Assembly: GCA_965243095.1 (NCBI GenBank)
Contig: OZ251530.1
Span: 310,001-374,000, forward strand
Direction of reading: 5' to 3'
DNA: 64,000 nucleotides
Origin: VXYL01 sp965243095
Lineage (GTDB): Bacteria > Pseudomonadota > Gammaproteobacteria > Pseudomonadales > Azotimanducaceae
How positions within the stretch are numbered: the first letter of the stretch is position 1; the number at the start of each line of letters is the position of its first letter. Below the pieces are notes generated by a model, which saw only the letters and a list, made by a program, of their open reading frames with translations, ran no database searches and was not told the DNA's origin. Both the position numbers and the translations under genes were made by a program. This document shows, piece after piece, positions 18,144 through 25,101 of the stretch.

Positions 18144-18575
18144 ATGCGATATGTGAACGCGACCACCGCCGTGGCGCTGTTTGCGTTGGCGCTGCTGCAA
18201 CTGTGGCTGCTGGACGATCCAGTGGCGGCGTTGCCGTTCGCGCTGGGCGCGGTGGTGGCGGCTTTGGCGGCGAAACACTGGCTGCACGGCAAGGTGGTGC
18301 GGCTGTTGGCCTTCGTTGCCGCCGGCGTCATGTTTTGCTTCTTCTGGCAGTTCTTCTCGCTCACCCCCACTTTGCACGCCGACTGGTATCGGCAGCCGGA
18401 CGAGTTGAACGTCGTCGCCTTGTTGCTCGCCGGCTTCGGCATGATGCCGGTGGTGTCCGAATACACCTGCCGGATGAAGGCGAACGGCGACTGCGAACGC
18501 GCCCGCCGCAAGGCGGCTTCCGATGCTCCGCTGCTAGCGTCGCTGCGCAGCTTGACTTCCCGCCAAACGACCTAG
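18144..18575 (+). CDS. Small membrane protein, hypothetical
   Basis: 143 aa, not recognised. Four or so hydrophobic segments (ALFALALLQLWLL, ALPFALGAVVAALAA, LLAFVAAGVMFCFFW, VVALLLAGFGMMPVV) indicate an inner-membrane protein, followed by a short basic cytoplasmic tail. Its stop overlaps the tail of the convergent LLM oxidoreductase by four bases. The 137 bases before it, after ilvA, hold no recognisable gene. Confidence 0.6.
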   Translation: MRYVNATTAVALFALALLQLWLLDDPVAALPFALGAVVAALAAKHWLHGKVVRLLAFVAAGVMFCFFWQFFSLTPTLHADWYRQPDELNVVALLLAGFGMMPVVSEYTCRMKANGDCERARRKAASDAPLLASLRSLTSRQTT

Positions 18576-19528
18576 CCGGGCTCTCCCGGCGAAGGGCGAA
18601 TCGCCGGCATCACCTCTTCCACATAGGCGTCCAAGGCGTCTTGGTTCCACGGCGCGCGTAGCGCCACGTTCACCGCCGCGGCGCCGTTCGCCACATACTC
18701 GTGGACGCGCTCGGCGGCCTCGGACGGCGTGCAGAGCAGCGCGCCGCCCGTGATGCGCTCGGCTTGGCCGCCCCAATCGGCGGCGATCTTGGCTTTTTCG
18801 CGTTCCACGCCAGCCGAATCCAACGCCATGTGGAACGCGATGTTGACGCCGCGCTGGATAGATGCGGGATCGCGCCCTTCGGCTTCGCACCAGTGGTCCA
18901 GCACTTGGCTGAGCCGCCCGAACTCGGCGGCGCTCACATACGCCGCGTTCCACCCGTCGGCGCGCCGCGCCGCCACTTCCAAGGTGCGCCGCTCGCCCAG
19001 CCCGCCAATCCACAGCGGCAGCCGATCTTGCAACGGCTTGGGCGCGCAGATGGCGTCGTCCACTTGGAAGTGTCGGCCGGAGAACGTGACCCGGGGTTCC
19101 TGCAGCAACCGCCGCACCACCGCCGCGCCTTCGTCCAGCATGTCCAGCCGCGTACCGATGTCGGGGAACGGATAGCCGTAGGCCGACGCCTCGTGAATGT
19201 GCCACCCGGCCCCGAGGCCCAGCTCGAACCGCCCGCCGGAAAGATGATCCAGCGTGGTCGCCGCCTTGGCGAGCAACGCCGGATTCCGATAGCCAACGTA
19301 GAACACCAAACAACCGATGCGCGCCCGCGTGGTGTCCGCCGCCAGCGCCCCCAGCGTGGCCAGCGCTTCGTAATGCGGCTGCGACCCATCCTGAAACGGT
19401 GCCTCGTAGAAGTGATCCCACACCGAGATCCAATCCACCCCGGCGGCATCCAACCGCCGCCACAGCGCCCGCAGCTCCGCCGCGGCGAGATTCTGCTGCC
19501 CAATGTGGACGCCCAGCGACACAGCCAT
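18572..19528 (-). CDS. LLM-class flavin-dependent oxidoreductase
   Basis: 318 aa luciferase-like TIM barrel. DWISVWDHFYEAP, ARIGCLVFYVGYRNPALLAKAATTLDHLSGGRFELGLGAGW and PLWIGGLGERRTLEVAARRADGWNA are diagnostic of the F420- or FMN-dependent LLM family. The closest-looking subgroup is the F420-dependent type, though the cofactor cannot be settled here. Cytoplasmic, substrate unknown. It sits alone between a convergent membrane protein and a divergent AAA/PD-(D/E)XK gene, with 68 bases for both promoters. Confidence 0.88.
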   Translation of the reverse strand: MAVSLGVHIGQQNLAAAELRALWRRLDAAGVDWISVWDHFYEAPFQDGSQPHYEALATLGALAADTTRARIGCLVFYVGYRNPALLAKAATTLDHLSGGRFELGLGAGWHIHEASAYGYPFPDIGTRLDMLDEGAAVVRRLLQEPRVTFSGRHFQVDDAICAPKPLQDRLPLWIGGLGERRTLEVAARRADGWNAAYVSAAEFGRLSQVLDHWCEAEGRDPASIQRGVNIAFHMALDSAGVEREKAKIAADWGGQAERITGGALLCTPSEAAERVHEYVANGAAAVNVALRAPWNQDALDAYVEEVMPAIRPSPGEPG

Positions 19529-19596
19529 ACGCCTACCATAGCAGACGCCACCGCGCCCAAAGTCGTCGCTTGGCGATTGCTGCTATGGTGCGCCCC

Positions 19597-21171
19597 ATGA
19601 AGCGACGCAAACTGCCCACCGGCGTACAGACCTTCCGCAAGATCCGCGAGGAGGACTGCTACTACGTCGACAAGACGGACTACATCCATCGGCTGGTAAC
19701 CGACTGCGTACATTGCTTCCTCTCTCGGCCTAGGCGGTTCGGCAAGAGCCTGCTGGTGGACACGCTGAAGGATCTGTTCCACGCGAACGAGCCGCTGTTT
19801 CGGGGCCTCGACATCCACAAGCGCTGGGATTGGGATGTGCGCCACCCGGTGGTGCGGTTGAGCTTCGCCGCCGGTAGCTTTAGGGAGCCCGGCAGCTTGG
19901 CAGCGGACTTCGCGGACCAGCTCACGGCACTGGAGCGCCAAGCGAATCTGGCGCTGCCCTACAAGACGCCGGCGCGTCGCCTCGGGGAGTTGATCAAGGC
20001 GTTGCACGAGCAGAGCGGGCAGCGCGTGGTGCTGTTGGTGGACGAATACGACCGGCCGATAACGGACGCGCTAGGCGATCCGTCGCTCGCCCAGAAGAAC
20101 CGCGACTTCCTGCGCGGCGTGTACGGCACCGTGAAGGACTGTGACGAGGACATCCGCTTCAGCTTCTTCACCGGCGTGTCCAAGTTCTCGAAGGTGAGCA
20201 TCTTCTCGGACCTCAACAACCTCACCGACATCACGCTGGATTGCCGCTTCGCGGCCATCTGCGGCTATACGGAGGACGATCTCGATGACGTGTTCGCGCC
20301 GGAATTGGAGGGCTTGGACCGCGAAGCGATCCGCGATTGGTACAACGGCTACCGCTGGCGCGGCAAGGCGGAAGCGGTCTACAACCCCTACGGGATGCTG
20401 CTTTTGCTGCAGAACCGCGAGGTGAAGCCGTATTGGTTCGAGACCGGCACGCCGGCCTTCCTGCCGGAAACGCTGATCAAACGCCGGGTGGATCCGGCGG
20501 CCCTCGAAGACATCCTTGTGGGCGAAGGGGATTTGGCGAAGTTCGACATCGGCCAGGTGAAAACCGAGGCGCTGCTGTTCCAGACGGGCTATCTCACCAT
20601 TCTGGCCGAAGAACGGGGCGCGGCAGGCTATCTCTTCCGTTTGGGCTATCCGAACCGCGAAGTGCGTTCGGCATTGAGCCTCGCGCTGCTGAGTTCCATG
20701 GCGCCTGACGCCTCGGCAGCCATCGAGTGTTCGCGCCTCGAACAACTGCTTGCGCACCATGATGCTGCCGGCGTGGAGCGCCTGTTCCGCGCATTCTTCG
20801 CCAGTGTGCCCTACCAGTGGCATGTGGACAACGACATCGCCCACTACGAAGGCTATTACTCCGCCGTGTTCTACTCGCACTTCGTCGGCGCCGGCTTGGA
20901 TGTCGTCGCGGAAGAAAGCACCAGCCGCGGGCGCGCGGACATCGTGGTGCGCCACCCGAACGCGGTCTGGGTGTTCGAGTTGAAAAGCAAGGGCGACGCC
21001 GGCGACGCTTTGGCGCAGATCGAGGCGAAGGGCTACGCGGAGAAGTACCGTGACTTGCACCTGCCGATCCACCGCGTGGGCGTGACGTTTAGCGAGCCGG
21101 AGCGCAACATCTCCACGTTCGAGGCGCACACGCTTGGCGTGCCGCCAACGGAGGTGTCGAGGCCCGGTTGA
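19597..21171 (+). CDS. AAA-ATPase-like / PD-(D/E)XK nuclease-like protein, third copy (divergent)
   Basis: 524 aa from ATG 19597 (MKRRKLPTGVQTF); an ATG four codons upstream is equally possible. Same family plan as the tandem pair but a distinct subgroup: IREEDCYYVDKTDYI, P-loop SRPRRFGKS with Lys50, Walker B LLVDEYDRP, then a central RDWYNGYRW ... VYNPYGMLLLLQN region. The C-terminus RGRADIVVRHPNAVWVFELKSKGD gives Asp and ExK of the nuclease triad, with GYAEKYRD after it. This resembles the widespread AAA/DUF1703 proteins of unknown function. It is a single-gene unit divergent from the LLM oxidoreductase. Confidence 0.87.
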   Translation: MKRRKLPTGVQTFRKIREEDCYYVDKTDYIHRLVTDCVHCFLSRPRRFGKSLLVDTLKDLFHANEPLFRGLDIHKRWDWDVRHPVVRLSFAAGSFREPGSLAADFADQLTALERQANLALPYKTPARRLGELIKALHEQSGQRVVLLVDEYDRPITDALGDPSLAQKNRDFLRGVYGTVKDCDEDIRFSFFTGVSKFSKVSIFSDLNNLTDITLDCRFAAICGYTEDDLDDVFAPELEGLDREAIRDWYNGYRWRGKAEAVYNPYGMLLLLQNREVKPYWFETGTPAFLPETLIKRRVDPAALEDILVGEGDLAKFDIGQVKTEALLFQTGYLTILAEERGAAGYLFRLGYPNREVRSALSLALLSSMAPDASAAIECSRLEQLLAHHDAAGVERLFRAFFASVPYQWHVDNDIAHYEGYYSAVFYSHFVGAGLDVVAEESTSRGRADIVVRHPNAVWVFELKSKGDAGDALAQIEAKGYAEKYRDLHLPIHRVGVTFSEPERNISTFEAHTLGVPPTEVSRPG

Positions 21172-21225
21172 AAAGCCATCCGTCAAGCGGTAGCTTTCGC
21201 CGTCACTCAACCACGCCAACGGATT

Positions 21226-22404
21226 ATGTCGCGCAGCTTACGAGGCGCCGCCGCCATCGCCGGCGTCGGCGAGACCACCTACTACAAACGCGGCCAATCG
21301 CCGGACGCAGAGTTCAAGCTCGCGTTGATGGCGATTCTGGCGGCCTGCGAGGACGCCGGCATCTCGCCCAAGGAGGTGGACGGCTTCGCCTCCTTCTCCA
21401 ACGACCGCAGCGACCCCTCGCGCTTGGCCAACGCTCTCGGCTGCCACGATCTGCGGTTCTCCAACATGCAGTGGGGTGGCGGCGGCGGCGGGGGTTCCGC
21501 GGCGTTGGCGCATGCCGCGGCGGCGGTGGCCACGGGACTCGCCGAGTGCGTCGTGGTGTTCCGTGCCCTCGCGCAAGGGCAGTTCGGGCGTTTCGGGCAG
21601 GGTTCGCGCAGCAACGTGATCTCCGGCGCCGGCGCCTACACCACGCCCTACGGCTTGATGTCGCCGGCGCAGAGCTTCGCCATGAAGGTGACGCGCTTCA
21701 TGCACGATCACGGCGTCGATCAACCCGCGCTGCGCGCCATCTCCCTCGCTTCCTACCACCACGCGCAGAACAACCCGCGCGCCGTGATGCACGGGCGCCC
21801 CTTGGACGAGGCCAAGTACGACGCCTCCCGGTGGATCGTGGAGCCTTTCCATCTGTACGACTGCTGCTTGGAGAACGACGGTGCCGCGGCGATGCTGGTG
21901 GTGCCCGCCGAACGCGCCAAGGATTTCGCGCACAAGCCGGTGTACGTGCTGAGCGCGGTGACCGGCTCGCACTATCGCGCCGGGGCGAGCGTTCACAACA
22001 CGCCGGACTACGCCACGTCCAACTTCAAGACGTGCGTGCCGCGCCTGTACGACATGGCCGGCTGCGGCCCGGCCGACGTGGACGTGCTGCAGTGCTACGA
22101 GAACTTCACCGGCGGCGTGCTGATGAGCATGGTGGAGCACGGCTTCTGCGCCCCGGAGGAATGCAACGAGTTCTTCACCAAGGAGAACCTCATCGCGCCG
22201 GAGGGCAAGCTGCCGACCAACACCAGCGGCGGCAACCTGGCCGAATGTTACATGCACGGGCTGGAGCTCAACATCGAGGCGGTGCGGCAAATCCGCGGCA
22301 CGTCGCCCAATCCGGTGCGCGACGTGGACGTTGCGATGGTGGTTTCCGGGCCGATGGTGACGCCGGTGAGTTCCAGCATCGTCGGCTCGGAGGCGACGTT
22401 GTGA
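21226..22404 (+). CDS. Thiolase-fold protein, probable Ltp2-like retro-aldolase
   Basis: 392 aa in the SCP-x/thiolase superfamily (GAAAIAGVGETTYY ... CEDAGISPKEVDGFASF ... NTSGGNLAECYMHG). I find no cysteine where thiolases carry the nucleophile; the region reads NMQWGGGGGGGSAALAHAAAAV. The segment DVDVLQCYENFTGGVLMSMVEHGFC matches the active-site Tyr region of the steroid side-chain aldolase Ltp2. With the overlapping DUF35 gene, the pair looks like a two-subunit retro-aldolase cleaving a beta-hydroxyacyl-CoA, not a thiolase. The substrate is unknown. Its stop overlaps the partner's GTG (GTGA). Confidence 0.85.
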   Translation: MSRSLRGAAAIAGVGETTYYKRGQSPDAEFKLALMAILAACEDAGISPKEVDGFASFSNDRSDPSRLANALGCHDLRFSNMQWGGGGGGGSAALAHAAAAVATGLAECVVVFRALAQGQFGRFGQGSRSNVISGAGAYTTPYGLMSPAQSFAMKVTRFMHDHGVDQPALRAISLASYHHAQNNPRAVMHGRPLDEAKYDASRWIVEPFHLYDCCLENDGAAAMLVVPAERAKDFAHKPVYVLSAVTGSHYRAGASVHNTPDYATSNFKTCVPRLYDMAGCGPADVDVLQCYENFTGGVLMSMVEHGFCAPEECNEFFTKENLIAPEGKLPTNTSGGNLAECYMHGLELNIEAVRQIRGTSPNPVRDVDVAMVVSGPMVTPVSSSIVGSEATL

Positions 22405-22844
22405 GCGCCGCGTATCTGCATCCCGGGTTGGCGAAGCCCGTTCCCGCGCCGGATGGCTTAGACGCCCCGTATTGGCAGGCCGTCGCCGAGGAACGCTTGG
22501 TGTTGCAGCGCTGCAAAAACTGCGGCGCTTGGCAGTGGGGGCCGGAATGGATCTGCCACCAATGCCACAGCACCGATTTGGCGTTCGAGGAAGTGCCGCA
22601 GACCGCCCGCATCTACAGCTACGAGCGGGTGTGGCACCCGGTGCATCCGGCGCTGCGGGAGCAAGGGCCGTACATCGTCGTGCTGGTGGAGTTCCCGGAT
22701 CACGACGGCGCCCGCATGGTGGGCAATCTCTTGGGCGACCCGCGCCAAACCGTACCCATCGGTGCGCCCGTGCAAGCGTTGTTCGAGCATCACAAGGACG
22801 ACGACCCCGCCTTCACGCTGGTGCAGTGGCGGTTGGTTTCCTAA
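22401..22844 (+). CDS. Zn-ribbon/OB-fold protein (DUF35), partner of thiolase-fold enzyme
   Basis: 147 aa. An N-terminal rubredoxin-like zinc ribbon with CKNCGAW ... CHQCHS (four Cys) is followed by an OB-fold (ARIYSYERVWHPVHPALREQGPYIVVLVEFPDHDG). This is the DUF35/ChsH2-type architecture that binds acyl-CoA and complexes with SCP-x-like thiolases and aldolases. The GTG start overlaps the previous stop by four bases, so stoichiometric coupled synthesis with the thiolase-fold protein is expected. Cytoplasmic. Confidence 0.88.
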   Translation: MSAAYLHPGLAKPVPAPDGLDAPYWQAVAEERLVLQRCKNCGAWQWGPEWICHQCHSTDLAFEEVPQTARIYSYERVWHPVHPALREQGPYIVVLVEFPDHDGARMVGNLLGDPRQTVPIGAPVQALFEHHKDDDPAFTLVQWRLVS

Positions 22845-22871
22845 GCGTTGCTTGCGCGGTATTGACCCGCG

Positions 22872-24311
22872 ATGCCGGAAGACCCGCGGCGCACCCCGCC
22901 CGGCATCCGCGACGTCCACGCGGCGCTGGCGGCGTTTCCCGGCATCGTCACCCGTGCGCAGCGCAAGCGCGGCAGCCATGCGCAGGTGGAAGGCGACCGC
23001 GCCGTTGTCGCGCTTGCCTTTGACGGCGACCTCCACGGGACGACCGCGCGCCTGACCACGGCGTACATCTTCTCGCGCATGGGCCACCGCCGTTTGGACG
23101 GCAAAGCGCCGGTGCGCCCCAGCGCCGCGCCCGCCGGCGCCGGCGGCCCCAAGGACGCGACCTACTACGTTTGCTCGTTGGGCCAGCTCGCCATCTTCGT
23201 TCGTGCGTTGAACTACGCGAACGCCACGCCGCCGGAGCAACCGCGACCGCAAGCGCCGATGCTCATGTCGCCGCTCCCGACCTTGCTCGGCCACGCGCTC
23301 GTCGCGTTCGAGCGCGACTACGACGCAGCACGCGCCCAAGCCCCTTCGCTCGGCGTTTGGAGCAACGTGCTGCGCGTGCTCGACGACGACGGCGTACATC
23401 CGCGCACCCTTTCCGAGCGCAGCGTCCTGGCGCGGCGCGGCGTGCGCGCGGTGGTGCGGGATTTGGAACGCTTGGATTGGGTGCGCCTGGCGCGAAGTGG
23501 CGGCCCGCGCGTTCTGCTCACCGAGGCCGGCAGCCGCGCCCGCGACAAGTGCCCGCCCATCGTTGCCACCATCGAGCGCGCGTGGCGCAAGCGCTTCGGC
23601 GCTAAGCGATTCGATGCGCTGCACAAGACGCTCGTCGCCTTGACGCGCCAGTTCGCGATCGAGCTGCCGTGGTATCTCACCGGCTACGGCCCGGGCGACG
23701 CCAGCCCAACCGGCGGCGACCACATCGCCGCGCAAACCGGCCCGCCCCGCATCCCCCATCACGGCGAAGACTGGCCGGTGGTGCTTCGCACGGCCGGCGA
23801 AGACACCGCCCACCTGCCGTTGCCCGCCCTGCTCTCGCAAGCGCTGGCGATGTTCACCATCGACTACGAATGGGACATCGCCGGCTACGCCGCCGGCCTG
23901 CATTTCACCGCCAACCTCCTCCGCCACATCCCCGACGAAGGCCTGCCGCTCGCCCAAGCCGCACCCCTCGGCGACGTAAGCGGCAGCGGCAAATCCGGCA
24001 CCGAGCGCCACCTGGCGACGGTGGTGGAACCGGGCAAACCCCGCGACGGCACCCGCCTCGTCTATCTCACCCCAAAAGGCAAAGCCGCCCGCGACGCCTA
24101 CTCCGCCCGCCTGGCAACGGTGGAAGAAGATTGGCAGGCGCGGTTCGGCGCTTGCGTGGCCCGCCTGCGTGCGGCTTTGGAAGCCTTGGCCCCCGACTTC
24201 GGCGACGACCTACCGGACTACCCCAACACCACCGCCTGGTACTGGCACTCCATGATCGCGGGTTCCGCGGCGCATCGGATGCGGGGCGAAAAGGCCGCGA
24301 AGCGAAGATAG
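22872..24311 (+). CDS. Protein with two winged-helix (MarR-like) modules
   Basis: 479 aa, no family I can name with certainty. Two tandem segments look like MarR-type winged helices: about residues 135-270 (SLGVWSNVLRVL ... TLSERSVLARRGVRAVVRDLERLDWVRLARSGGPRVLLTEAG) and about 310-470 (ALAMFTIDYEWDIAGYAAGLHFTANLLRHI ... RHLATVVEPGKPRDGTRLVYLTPKG). In each, a helix-turn-helix is followed by a wing ending in xLTxxG/K and long terminal helices. MarR proteins dimerise to bind DNA; a covalent tandem would be a built-in dimer. 27 bases after the DUF35 gene, 7 before the HNH gene. Confidence 0.65.
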   Translation: MPEDPRRTPPGIRDVHAALAAFPGIVTRAQRKRGSHAQVEGDRAVVALAFDGDLHGTTARLTTAYIFSRMGHRRLDGKAPVRPSAAPAGAGGPKDATYYVCSLGQLAIFVRALNYANATPPEQPRPQAPMLMSPLPTLLGHALVAFERDYDAARAQAPSLGVWSNVLRVLDDDGVHPRTLSERSVLARRGVRAVVRDLERLDWVRLARSGGPRVLLTEAGSRARDKCPPIVATIERAWRKRFGAKRFDALHKTLVALTRQFAIELPWYLTGYGPGDASPTGGDHIAAQTGPPRIPHHGEDWPVVLRTAGEDTAHLPLPALLSQALAMFTIDYEWDIAGYAAGLHFTANLLRHIPDEGLPLAQAAPLGDVSGSGKSGTERHLATVVEPGKPRDGTRLVYLTPKGKAARDAYSARLATVEEDWQARFGACVARLRAALEALAPDFGDDLPDYPNTTAWYWHSMIAGSAAHRMRGEKAAKRR

Positions 24312-24318
24312 ATAGAGA

Positions 24319-25095
24319 GTGGCACAGAAGAAGGACGCTGGACGATCCCCGTGGCGCAGAGATGAACTGCTTGTTGCGTTCGCCCTCTACTGCCGCCTGC
24401 CATTCGGTCGTCTGCACTACCGCAACCCCGACATCGTTCGCGTCGCGCGAGCGATCGGCCGCACACCCTCGGCGCTGGCGATGAAGCTCGCGAATGTGGC
24501 GAGTTTGGATCCAGGCATCACCGACACTGGCCGCAAAGGGTTGAAGGCGGCGTCGGCGAGCGACCGAGCCCTGTGGCGCGAGATGCATGACGACTGGGAA
24601 CGATTCGCCGAGGAATCCCAGCGGGCGCAGGCGGCGTTCGGGTTGACGATTGACGAGGCCCCGGCACCGCCACCCGAGCCGCACTACGGCGAAGACCGTC
24701 TCGTGGCGGGAAAGGCGCGGGTTGGGCAGAGTTTCTTCCGCAACACCCTTCTCAGCGCCTACGAAGGCCGTTGCTGCGTTACCGGGCTGTCGAATCCACA
24801 TCTGCTCACAGCGAGTCACATCGTGCCCTGGCATCAAGACCGCGGCAATCGACTGAACCCGCGCAACGGCCTGCTGCTCTCCGCCTTGCACGACAAGGCG
24901 TTCGATGCGGGTCTAATGAGTGTTGCGGACGACTACACCGTGCTTGTCTGCAAATCCGTGCTGTCCACTGCTAAAGACCCGTTCCTCGCCACCGCGCTGG
25001 CGTCATGCCACGGCAAGCCCCTCAGGCGGCCCACCAAGTTTCTGCCGGCGCAGGACTTCCTCGCCTACCACCGCAACTGCGTATTCCAAGGCTGA
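24319..25095 (+). CDS. HNH endonuclease
   Basis: 258 aa, GTG start. The N-terminal ~85 residues (PWRRDELLVAFALYCRLPFGRLHYRNPDIVRVARAIGRTPSALAMKLANVASLDP) are the helical domain often attached to restriction-like HNH nucleases. The C-terminal core YEGRCCVTGLSNPHLLTASHIVPW ... NPRNGLLLSALHDKAFDAG provides the H-N-H motif with paired Cys. Such proteins cut DNA and some act in restriction or defence; no methyltransferase is nearby. It lies 7 bases after the winged-helix gene and is convergent with the TonB receptor gene. Confidence 0.87.
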   Translation: MAQKKDAGRSPWRRDELLVAFALYCRLPFGRLHYRNPDIVRVARAIGRTPSALAMKLANVASLDPGITDTGRKGLKAASASDRALWREMHDDWERFAEESQRAQAAFGLTIDEAPAPPPEPHYGEDRLVAGKARVGQSFFRNTLLSAYEGRCCVTGLSNPHLLTASHIVPWHQDRGNRLNPRNGLLLSALHDKAFDAGLMSVADDYTVLVCKSVLSTAKDPFLATALASCHGKPLRRPTKFLPAQDFLAYHRNCVFQG

Positions 25096-25101
25096 ACCAC
25101 C

